From Apostichopus leukothele (taxonomy: Eukaryota > Echinodermata > Holothuroidea > Aspidochirotida > Stichopodidae), in NCBI GenBank assembly GCA_010014835.2, contig JAAAKB020000021.1, positions 1,038,803 to 1,079,819 of the forward strand: a stretch of DNA of 41,017 nucleotides. The letters are read 5' to 3'. Under the pieces are notes generated by a model, which was given only the letters and a program-made list of their open reading frames with translations, searched no databases and had not been told where the DNA came from. Below, in pieces: positions 24,301 to 34,361 of the stretch. Both the position numbers and the translations under genes were made by a program. How positions within the stretch are numbered: the first letter of the stretch is position 1; each line of letters opens with the position of its first letter.

Positions 24301-27300
24301 GGTCCTCAATCAAGTTGGATCGCCACAAGGAGCTCAGTATATCATTCAACCTCAGCAGCAAAGTTTAGCTTTCATGCAACCTACGACTGTACTTCAGCAG
24401 GGCTTGGGTGGTGTTGGGAATGTCCAGGTTCAATTGCAGCCACAGACCGTGCCAGTTCAGAGTCCAAATATGATGGTTGTGCAAAATCGCCTTCAATTGG
24501 TAACAACCCCGCAAGGTCAACAAATCCTACTCTTACCATCTAATAACAATATGTCACAGCCAGTGGTAGTGAATCAGGTACCACAAAATAGGATGATTTT
24601 TACTTCAGTAGGACCCCAACAATCAGTACCGCATGTCAAACAAACCGTGGTCACTAAAGCACCACAAGTTTCAAGTCCTCAAGCAGCACCTACGGTATCA
24701 TCAGTAAAACCACACATCACTGTTATAAAAAGTACCTCATTGCAAACTGAGAAGCGTGTTATAAGTACACAGTCAAGTAACACAGACTTCATGAGAATAT
24801 CAGATCTCAGTAAGGAAAAGCATGGATATGTCTGCCAAAAGGCTGACATTAGTGTCAAAACTTTCAAAGAAAAGGTGATCAAAAACATTCCTATCATCAA
24901 CAGTGTTACTCCTGTAGAGAGGACTGAAGAGCAAGTGATAGAGGCCAAGAAGGCAGCTGAAGAAGATGCAAGCTGGTTTGAAGACTATGCTCGTGTTGTA
25001 ACAATAAGCACATCTAGAGGCAGCATCAAGGTGTCAGATCTCCCTGATATTCCCTCCATCATGTTCGAATGTTCCAGATGTGGCACTGGTCTCCCAACTC
25101 ATTTGTTGTTACGTACACATTTGGTAGACTGCTTTGATACACCACCTGTGGAGGAGCCAGCTTACATTGTACGACTTCCATTCTCTTTACTTCAGATGTT
25201 CTTTGTGACAGGGCCAGAGCCAGGTGGTGTGGTTTCATGCAAATTGTGCAACAAAATCATCCCAAGATCTGGTAATAAAGATTTGATTCCACTTCAGGCA
25301 CATGTAAGAGAACATCAGGGCCAGAATACAGCGTTGAAAGGAGGGAGTGTCACTTTTGGTGTTATGTCATTAAACAAAATATCAGTGTTAAAATGTAAGC
25401 TCTGTGGCGAGGTTATACTCAGATTGTGGCAGGACATCACTCCAATGGGAGCTCATCTTCAGAAACACATCAAAGGGAATGTTGAAATTTTATGTAATCA
25501 GCCACCGGTGTTTGGACTGACCAGTAAACCACATGCCCAGCATATTAGTAAGAAAGCCTATACTTGGGTAGATTATATTGTGCCACCTTTCACAATGGAG
25601 AATCCTCCCATATCTGAGAAGCAGAGGAATTTAGATTCTCATGTTGCAACTGCTGGGATTTTGCATCACGAATCCCTCTTACCGAGAAGGAAGCGAAGAT
25701 ACCAGTCAGAGCCAGAAGCACCCAGACTCCGTGGCAAGTCTTCTCAGATGTACCAGTCTAACCTCAAGCCTTTGATCATCGAGACTTCCACCGCCGAAAC
25801 GGTGACATCTTATGACATCAGGCCGGGGAAGACCAACCTTCTGCACAGTATCAAGATTATGCCATCGCCGAACAAACTGAAACGATCTACATTGACAGCA
25901 TCCATTCCACTAAAAACAAAAAGTAAGACAGTCATGGCTCAGTCATCTGGTAGTGACAGGAGAAAGATATATAGGCAAGGCCCGTACAGGAGTGCTCGTT
26001 TACAAGAGAAACGGGAAAAGTATCTGAAGGAAATTGATGAAGCGGCAGAGGCTGGGAGTGGGACAGACAGTCCCCTCAATCCTTCAACGCCAGTTAAAGA
26101 GCAAGAACCAGTTAAGAACGCGGTCCTACCTGTGACTTGCAGCAAGTCTCAAAGAATTGATAAACCTCTTCAAGCAACTGTGACCACATCACAAGCAGAG
26201 AATGTGATGGCAAAGTCAATCTCCTCTGCGACTGTGATGCTGAAGAAGTTTGCTGAAAGCCAAAGTGCAAAGTTAAACTTGCCAGAACAGTCACATAAAG
26301 TAGAGGCTAAGAAGGCAGGTAATCCTGTAAGCGCAAGAGTGCCACAGCTCAGACCTGTCGACATTGAGAAAAAGCAGACTCCATCATCTTGGCAAGACGA
26401 TGGTGTTGAGTATGTGGAACCAGTGATGCCTCCTAGAACACCTTCCCCTCCAACGCCAGAGACACCTCCGCCACCAATTACCGAGGGAGATATATCTGAC
26501 TACCTGAAGATTCTGGACGGGTGTGACTCCTTGCTGAAGGAATCCGAGGCCGATGAAAGTGACTCGGGGAGACCTATGCCAGAGATTGGCGATGTATCAC
26601 TCTCAGATTATTTTGGAGACTCAGCCAACACCAGCATTCTGTGCGAACCATTGATAATAGAACAAGGACAGGCACCGATGTACTTCACTCGTTCCGCTAG
26701 CACTGGCTATAGATTCAGGTGTTCCTTTAGTAAATGTGAAGCTGCAGTACCAAACAACACCCTTGTCATGCTCGCCCACCTCAGCCAACATTTCCGTGTC
26801 AGGATTGCTGGAGACTTTAGTCAAAACGGAAGTGTGGTTGGACACCGAAGGACTTGTAAATCATTACCTCTGACCATCAACCAAGTCGCTGCTCACTTCA
26901 CCCTTTCAGATAGGGAAGAGGCTAGTCTACATGCTGGAGAGGTCCAAATGGCATATGTTTGTCAGTGGAGGAATTGCAATCGCACCAGAACTTTTAAAAA
27001 GGGTCTCATCACTCATCTTTACCGTCATGTGTCTTTTCATCTCATCAGTGAATCACAGCACGCAGCCTTGAAAGAGAAGAGCAAACCGCTCAAACTCTCA
27101 TCTGCCCAGTTTGTACCGCACGGTTCAGGGACGAAACTCATCACTGAGTCGATGAACTCGAGCCATGGGCTTAACTTCGATAAGAGTAAGTGCCCTAAGC
27201 TGCTTGGCCTTCTGAATGAGAAAGCTGATGCTGATAATCCTGAACTGTCACAAGGTAATTATGGAACAGGAAGTCCTTTGGGGTCTCTTATTGATAAGCT

Positions 27301-29011
27301 GGCCGGTCAGCTGATGAAGTCTGATGGAGGTCCATCCTCTCCATCGATAACCGTTGATGATAGCTCCAATAAGAAGCCATCTACAGTACCAAAAGAGGGA
27401 GAGACTCTTTCAAGAGCTGCCTATCGAAAAGGTAAATTTCCTCACTACCAGATGGGATTATCTGTGTCTTCACCTAACAGTGGACCAGGTCTGACGAAAA
27501 TAGTAACCCCGAGGGTGCCTGGAGTCTCTTATGAAAAGTCATCAAAGAATGATAAAGTAGATGTCGAAGATGTTCAAGAGAAAGACGGTAAGACTTTTAG
27601 ATAATGTTTTCGGTGATTGGTTTATATATATATAATGCTTACACACTAATATTTTTCTGAACGCATGAAACTGTTGATGCATTAGAGTCCAGTTTGCTCA
27701 TTAATATCTCTTAATACCATACATTGAAATGCTGCTATTATTCCTTCTTCAATATGCCAAATGATAGGGTTTGGTGTTTGAAAGTTACCTTCATTACTCA
27801 AAATTCCTCTGCTATATTCTCCTGTACAAACTTATTGAGCCGTGGGTTTTCCAGTCGTTATATGTCACCCTTTAATGCAGCAGGTTTCCAACGATGTATG
27901 TTATGTGCATCAGTTTCATTTTCAGTGTTAGGATCCCTATGTGTAGGTGTAGGAGGCTTCTCGGTGTTATTAATAAGGCACTAACTTGTTGCGATCAAGC
28001 CATTAAGCTTTTGACAATTTTGCTACCCATTTCAAAGCTGGTGAAAGAGTTTACTCTTTTCAAGAAAGAAACTTTTCAATAGCTTTCCAATAATTGTGAA
28101 ATGTTTTGAATGCTTCCAGATCGAGCACAAGTACATTCTTGTGTTTCATAAACTTTATACCAAAAATAAGTATGTTACAAAATGGAAATATTTTTAAGAC
28201 GGAATCAAATTGGCTTTTAATTTCAGACCCGTTTGCTGTACATTTGCACTACATTTTTGGTTGTAATGAAAATCATGAACTTTGCAATCAGAATTGAGTG
28301 TATGTGTTTGTATGTATGTATGCATGTGTGAACTTATGAGTGACTATGATGCCTTGTTTGTAAACAACATATCTCAAGAAGAACACTTAATGGCTTTGAA
28401 AACATAGGAGTATTACCTTTGGCCTTTTGAAAGTAACTTCTCAAGTGTCAACTTCTCATTGTATCATTGTGGATTGTATCATTTCAGGAACCTTGGCGGA
28501 TGATGTCAATTCCACCAAGTCTCCATCGGATGGAAAAAGAAAACATCAAGATGACGAGATCAACCTTCAGAGTGAGGGAGATGAACCAGCCACCAAGAAA
28601 ACTAAAGCAGAGGATGAAACCAGATCAGGAGATGCAGAAAGCCATCATTCCAAAGGAAAAGAAGACGATGTCCAGAACCCAGAGGGCAAAACTGATTCTC
28701 CATTACTTAGCGGACCGTATGAAGCGTCAAGTGGGGAGATCAATGCCCGAGAGGAACAAAAGTCGGGAGATAGGGGCTCATCTTTTGCAGGAGACGATAG
28801 TCCAGGTGATTCTGACCTGACTCCTCCTCCTCTGTTGTCTCCAGAGGCACCTTGTCTGAAAGAACTACCGAAACTTGGCAAACAATCAAAGGATGTTCCA
28901 ATGCCACACTTAGATTTTGTCGGTCCAGACGATACAGACGAGAAATTGACAGACAAAGCTAGTCGTTCACCTCCAGATCTGCCTAAGTTAGATTTTATTG
29001 GAGATTCATGA
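21332..29011 (+). CDS. Large multi-zinc-finger nuclear protein (2259 aa), family not recognised
   Basis: Coding exons 21332-27587 and 28488-29011 join in phase 1 with GT..AG borders, giving 2259 residues. Visible parts in order are an acidic, Ser/Asp-rich N-terminus and a SUMO-interaction-like VIVIDDDD (286-293). Four C2H2-like fingers follow with first Cys near 314, 349, 397 and 460. Next come a Ser/Lys/Glu-rich stretch (about 630-770), a basic patch RPLRRSSRRAK (about 775) and a Gln/Pro-rich region (about 975-1105). A C2HC-like finger starts at 1247, with C2H2-like fingers at 1303 and 1355. After these are a basic RRKRR (about 1451), a Pro-rich PPRTPSPPTP (about 1700) and two C-x4-C fingers (1797 and 1877). 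A disordered charged tail ends with the repeated motif LDF(V/I)G. This composition suggests a chromatin or transcription regulator, by inference only. If the intron were retained, translation would stop at 27604 after five extra residues. Upstream in-frame stop at 21320 supports the start. Confidence 0.85.
27588..28487 (+). other. Intron between the two zinc-finger coding exons
   Basis: A 900-base intron with donor CG|GTAAGA and acceptor ATTTCAG|GA. A TATATATATA run follows the donor. Nothing else was recognised. Confidence 0.75.
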
Positions 29012-29081
29012 CATCAGAAAGTGTTCACCTCCAGATCTGCCTAAGTTAGATTTTATTGGACATTCGTGACATCAGAAAGTG
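28965..29081 (+). repeat. 58-bp tandem duplication spanning the zinc-finger stop codon
   Basis: Two copies with period 58 start at 28965 and 29023 and differ at only two clear positions (GGAGATTCATGA versus GGACATTCGTGA). Copy one encodes the last residues (SPPDLPKLDFIGDS) and the stop. Copy two lies in the 3' UTR, shifted out of frame because 58 is not a multiple of three. Confidence 0.9.
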
Positions 29082-29640
29082 CTGTTGTGGAAGAGAACTT
29101 GGTTGGCATCGACACAGAGAGTTAAAAAAAAATGCCATCATTATGTTAACTCATGGGTTATCCGGCAGTAAGAGTTTTAACTAATCCATAGCATTTCAGA
29201 ACGTTTCCTCAGAAATATTTGACTGGGTAATGTAGCATTTATGTCAGTGCTTGTGATCCTGAAGTCAAAGAGTATGTAGTTTGTGAAGAAAAGGGAGAAA
29301 TGTTTAACAAAACATTACATACATTAGAAATGGTGTCTGTATTCAATAATATGATATCCCCTTGGTAGACGTCGACATAAGTCGTAAGATAGACTTTTCT
29401 TCAGGTCGTATGGAAGATTTGGGTTGATAGGTATTGTTTTCCGTACAATTATTCTATTTTTAAGGTATGGAAAGTAATCACCTGATCAGCTTTGCGATGA
29501 GAAAGAACATATAGGTTTAACATTTAAGCTTCAATCAATCAGTCCTACCATCTTTGCTGGTTTGTGATCAGTGGCTTTGTTGGCAAATCTGACGGCATCA
29601 GATTAGTCAAGAGTCAGATGTAATTGCTAAAAAGGTCTCA
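29082..29640 (+). other. Probable 3' UTR or downstream flank
   Basis: AT-rich DNA with no gene. I did not find a convincing AATAAA signal before the second gap, so the transcript end is unknown. Confidence 0.4.
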
Positions 29641-29983
29641 AAGAAGAATGAGACAACTTCAGCCAATGGTTGGAAGGGGAAGGGAGTGGCAGTGAATCCT
29701 GTTTTAAGGTCATCACCAAATATGCTAGAGATGAAGAAGAATGAGACAACTTCAGCCAATGGTTGGAAGGTTGTGACAGTGAATCCTGTTTTAAGGCCCG
29801 AGTGACAGTGAATCCTGTTTTAAGGCCCGAGTGACAGTGAATCCTGTTTTAAGGTCATGACATTGAATCCTGTTTTAAGGTTGTGACAGTGAATCCTGTT
29901 TTAAGGCCCGAGTGACAGTGAATCCTGTTTTAAGGTCGTGACAGTGAATCCTGTTTTAAGGTCATCACCAAATATGCTAGAGA
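29641..29983 (+). repeat. Nested minisatellite (26/29-bp units) with longer flanking duplications
   Basis: Eight copies of a unit containing GTGAATCCTGTTTTAAGG. One is isolated at about 29694 and seven are contiguous from about 29771 to 29961, spaced 29, 29, 26, 26, 29 and 26 bp. The 3-bp difference is CCCGAGTGAC versus TCGTGAC at the junction. A 37-bp block (29641-29677) is repeated exactly at 29734-29770. A 26-bp block starting AAGGTCATCACC (29706-29731) recurs at 29958-29983, bracketing the array. Confidence 0.92.
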
Positions 29984-30113
29984 GTCAAATAATGGTTACT
30001 CATGTCTAAACTTGAACAAGTAATCTTACTGTCAGAGTCATTGTCTTAGTTAGCACACCTGAGTATAGGGAAAATATGAAGAATGATTAAACCCAGTATC
30101 TGGGCATTCTTGG

Positions 30114-30213
30114 NNNNNNNNNNNNNNNNNNNNNNNNNNNNNNNNNNNNNNNNNNNNNNNNNNNNNNNNNNNNNNNNNNNNNNNNNNNNNNNNNNNNNNN
30201 NNNNNNNNNNNNN
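30114..30213. other. Assembly gap (100 N)
   Basis: Exactly 100 N, a placeholder gap. It sits 130 bases after the minisatellite, a likely cause of assembly failure. Confidence 0.95.
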
Positions 30214-33200
30214 AGCAAATAGCTGAAATGGATTCAAACTCATGAAATATGTAATTCTGCTTGACTGCAAAAAGTTTAGGTGGCCTGCTGCATCGTTGCT
30301 AGTAATAATTGAAGGTGCGTCAATTACGGGGGTGCGTCAATTATGAATCCTTTACTATACTAAACTAGTCTAGGCATAGGCACCACCCCTGTAGCATTCA
30401 GAGGTGATCACAATCAATTATCCTACCTTCAGCGTACGACACTGCAACAGACAGAAAAAGCAGAACCTGCAACAACTTTGGATCCATTTTAATCAGAATC
30501 GTTCAATACGACGAAGTAGATATCATTAAATCTGGTTTAATAGTAGCCTTATAATCCTTGTCTAAGTTGGTAGCGGTGTTCACGTAGTATCTGTGCAGCG
30601 TTATATTAAATTTAAGGGTGTGCCTATCGTACCCATTCATTGATCTGTATCACAAAGATTGTATATGTACGGCGGGTGAGCTACCAAGCTTGGAATTTGT
30701 TGCCTGTGCATTTCATGAATAGACTTATGTATGGGCGGCCATCTGTGCAAAAAAATTATAACCACAGGAAAACTACGGCAAGCAAAAATGAAATATCAAT
30801 GGCCTGCACTGCATGATTGTCTAATGAATTATACCAAAGTGTGTACCAACAGGTAAAACGGTATTGTGACAATTCCATCACCAACCATTTCTTCGGAGAT
30901 CCGATCCGCCTAACTGACACATCCCCTTCCCTATCCCACTGTACCCTGTGTAATCAATTAAATACAAGTTAATTGTGACAATTCAGCATCGTTGCAAAAG
31001 GACATTTGGATAGACTTGCTTCTGGTGCACAGTGTGCACCAGTAACATGACACTGCCAGTATGCATCCCTCTCAAATTATATGCTTCGAAGATGTTTTGA
31101 CTCTTGTCTGGATTGTTCTTGCCCATCACCCCCCCCCCCCTTCCTCCCAATACTAATTTAGCCGTGATGGAGGGAGATCAATCCCGCACACCCGCTTAGA
31201 CATCAATGAACATGTTGATGAGATTAGCGTTAGGGTTAGGCTTGAGTTTCATAGAGGTAAAGATGAAAACTTTACTGGGTTGGTATATGTTGCTAGAGTA
31301 CCCGCCTATTAGAAGTTTTGTCGTGATATTTTATAAGAAACTCTTCACAAACAGTCCTATATGTGCACTCCTTGCATTTTTGCAGCGTCAATTACTATAA
31401 ACTAAACTTCGAGCGATTGCTGTAATGAAAATTCCCGTTTGAAGGCTATTATAGCGTGTCGGGGGGGGGTGGGGGGGGGGGGGGGGGGGCTGATCATGAG
31501 CGAAAGTAATGAGAAAAGAATACCAACGTAAGATTGTAAATTTCTGTTAGTTCAGAGCTCACCATTCCTTAGAGAGTTTATAGGAAGAAGAAAACGAGAC
31601 AAACGGCTGGGCGTAGAATTTAGGTATAAATACGACCTTGGATCATAAGGGATCATGAAGGAGCCACAGCCGCTACTATAGAGTAGGCTATAGTAGATTA
31701 GCAGTACCCTGTCGGCGAATTTCATGGAACGCTTTCTACTGCTGTGTTATGCCCTCAAATATGGCTCTGTGTCGTTTTGTGCAAGAGCGCCATCTCTTTT
31801 GTAGACAGTTTTCTTCTAAATCATTAGAAAGTTTGGGTTTCAACTTGTAATTTGAGTTCACATAATTTGAGAATTTAGAGTTTCACATACATATGTTTAT
31901 GAATGCATTTATCAACATGGAGACGCTAGATGCTGTTTGAAGATAAATTATTGTTCAAGTACCCATTGTTACGCTACGAATCTCGGAAATTTACAAAGTG
32001 GTTGGTCTATGATGTCATTATGGTACACGTACGTTCATCAATCTGGTTTATTTCTATTCGTAGTAATATTTATTTATGCATTGAAGACTCGCCCCAAACC
32101 GCGTGCCGTCATCTGAAAAAGTTAACTTTCCGTTGCTTGCAAGTGAAGTATTTTTCTTGTCGCTACAAAATCCAGACAGTAAGGAAACGTGATACCTTGT
32201 TATCTTTTATCTAGACCTGAGATGTCCATCGCTGCTATGTACACTGTGTTGTGGGTATTGAAGAGCTATCTTGCAGACCGTATGCATATATAGTATATAC
32301 TAATATGTTTGCCTTGTATGTATTTTCATCAGATGATTCAATTCCACAATGTATGACGTCCAAATCTGTAAAAATAAATAGAAAAATAAAAGACAAAGGT
32401 AACAAGAAATGTACTAGTGTATGAGTCTTATCTGAACTAAAACGTATACAGACAAACGTATCTGATCGCAGATTGACATAGATCGCCCTGATGATCAAAT
32501 AATTTACATATTTGACACGTCATTGATGTATCGACCAATCACTGGGACCAAACACGAATGTGTCGTATTTCGCAACACATTGCAAAATTGGAAAATTGCT
32601 TGACTAAAAATACGCCTCCAGCGAGCAAATGTCTCTTATTCAAATTGGATTGTATGGTATGTAATCACTTAGGGCTCATGATTGTTTTGTTGAACACCAA
32701 GTCCATGTACAAAATGGAACTTGAAGCGTTAGTGGCATTCTATAGGTTTATTTGAATCCATGAGACACGAGGAGAGAATAAATTCTGAATGATGAGTACA
32801 TTTGTGAATGAAAGTAATTATATTTCAATATTCTTTTCCTGGAACGCTTTCAAGTCGTATAGCCGTGCAGTTAGGCGACAAGCTGTCAGTATCATATCGC
32901 CGGCCACCAAATATTCTGGAAAGTCAATTATGTTCATTTCTTTCAAAGTTTCAACTATGCATTTTGTAGTTGTTTGCACTGTTCAAGCGTTTTCCTTCAG
33001 CAATTCCAAGAAGGGACATTTGAAGAAAAAAAAAATTGGGACAATATAATGTAGAACTTGCAGTTTAATCCGCAGAACGAAATGTTTCAAAATAGTTTCC
33101 TGATTAACTGAATAAATAAGAATTTGATCCAGGTGAACTTGAATGAATGAAGTATAGTGAATTGAAGTATGCGTTAAAGGTATAGTCAGTATAGGCCCAA

Positions 33201-34361
33201 AAATAGAGCACGTTATAATTTCTAGAAATTTTCAAAAAGAACTTTCCTGGAGGTCTTTACTCTCCAAATTATTCTCAGATATTGTTAAGGAACACACAAG
33301 ATGACTGAATGTCCCAGTGAGGAAAACTTTCTCGAAGGTTGTAATAAAAACAGTTTAAGAATTTTGACCAAAGGTGACCATATTTGAATATCTAACATAT
33401 TTGGGGCCAATACAGCATACATTTAAGCTTCATCTGATCATCTCGGACACTGGTCGGGCTGCAATGCCCTCGGTTGTTTTATAATTGAGATAGACCTATA
33501 GTTGTTTAGTGAGCTCAAAACCAACACCAGCGACCAGAAAGTCATATCGCGATCACTTCAATGACAAATAATCCCATATTCATAACTTGACTGTGAATTA
33601 GCTGTAGTTTCTTAATCTTCAGATAACATAGACAAACTATGTTAAAAATTAAAAAAACAATTGTTACACAAATATTAAAATAACTTTCATGAAAGACTAC
33701 AACTTTTTAATGCATTTGTGACAAAATGGCAGTGAGGATCGAGGGCCTATAAGCAATGACTACTCCAAAACATCATCCTGGCCTCAACCTAAACACTCAC
33801 CGATCCTGGCTTATACTGGCCTTTTCCATCACCAGGCTTCCTTCTTTCCATTGATTCGTTCTTGCATTTTTGCCCCTTGCCTTTTAGTCAAATGTCATAT
33901 ATGTCATTTTTGACGCAAATGTACTCCGTTCCTTCCCCCTCATCGTCCCTTCAGTTACTCCCCATCGCTGTCACTTTACTTCCCCTCTGCTCCCATCCCG
34001 AACCCTATAACATCACAGCCAGGCAGGCTTAAGACCAAGGTTAAATTTGGTAATAACAGGCACATGGCGTTCCATTTGCTGTTTTTGCAGACATTGCGTA
34101 AGTTCGTTGCTAATTATAGCAACAATGAAGTAATTGAGTCTGTGTCGAGACTGTAGTGCATTATGTACGTACATCTTACACTAGTACAGTCTTCTTACAT
34201 ACACGCGTATACGTATACACAGTGTGGCTTTATTATACGAGCAGAGCTCTGGAACACTAGTCTGCATTGAAAATCTACACACCACATCCGGAATTTAGGG
34301 GTCGAAAATTGAGCCATTTCGAACCTTCTAAGTTCCAACTTATAGTTTCGAAAGAATTATA
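30214..34361. other. Gene-poor intergenic region
   Basis: No exon or RNA gene was recognised on either strand. It contains a 13-bp direct repeat, GGTGCGTCAATTA, at 30314 and 30331, and a 10-bp-arm palindrome at 31022-31042 (CTGGTGCACA, one base, TGTGCACCAG). A C run lies near 31130 and a 28-base G tract broken by one T at 31461-31489. A stretch beginning GTTAAAGGTATAGTCAGTA at about 33173 looks like the start of a dispersed element, but no matching end was found. The TENT4 promoter must lie near the right end, with no obvious core elements. Confidence 0.45.
31461..31489 (+). repeat. Poly-G tract
   Basis: 28 G interrupted by a single T. Similar G runs occur at 15117-15129, 40907-40925 (one A) and 40972-40984. 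Lengths of such runs are unreliable in assemblies. They can form G-quadruplexes. Confidence 0.85.

Noticed and set aside
28645-28956. 103-codon minus-strand ORF
   Set aside because: It is an antisense shadow of the terminal exon of the zinc-finger gene, whose splice phase and composition fit the + strand.
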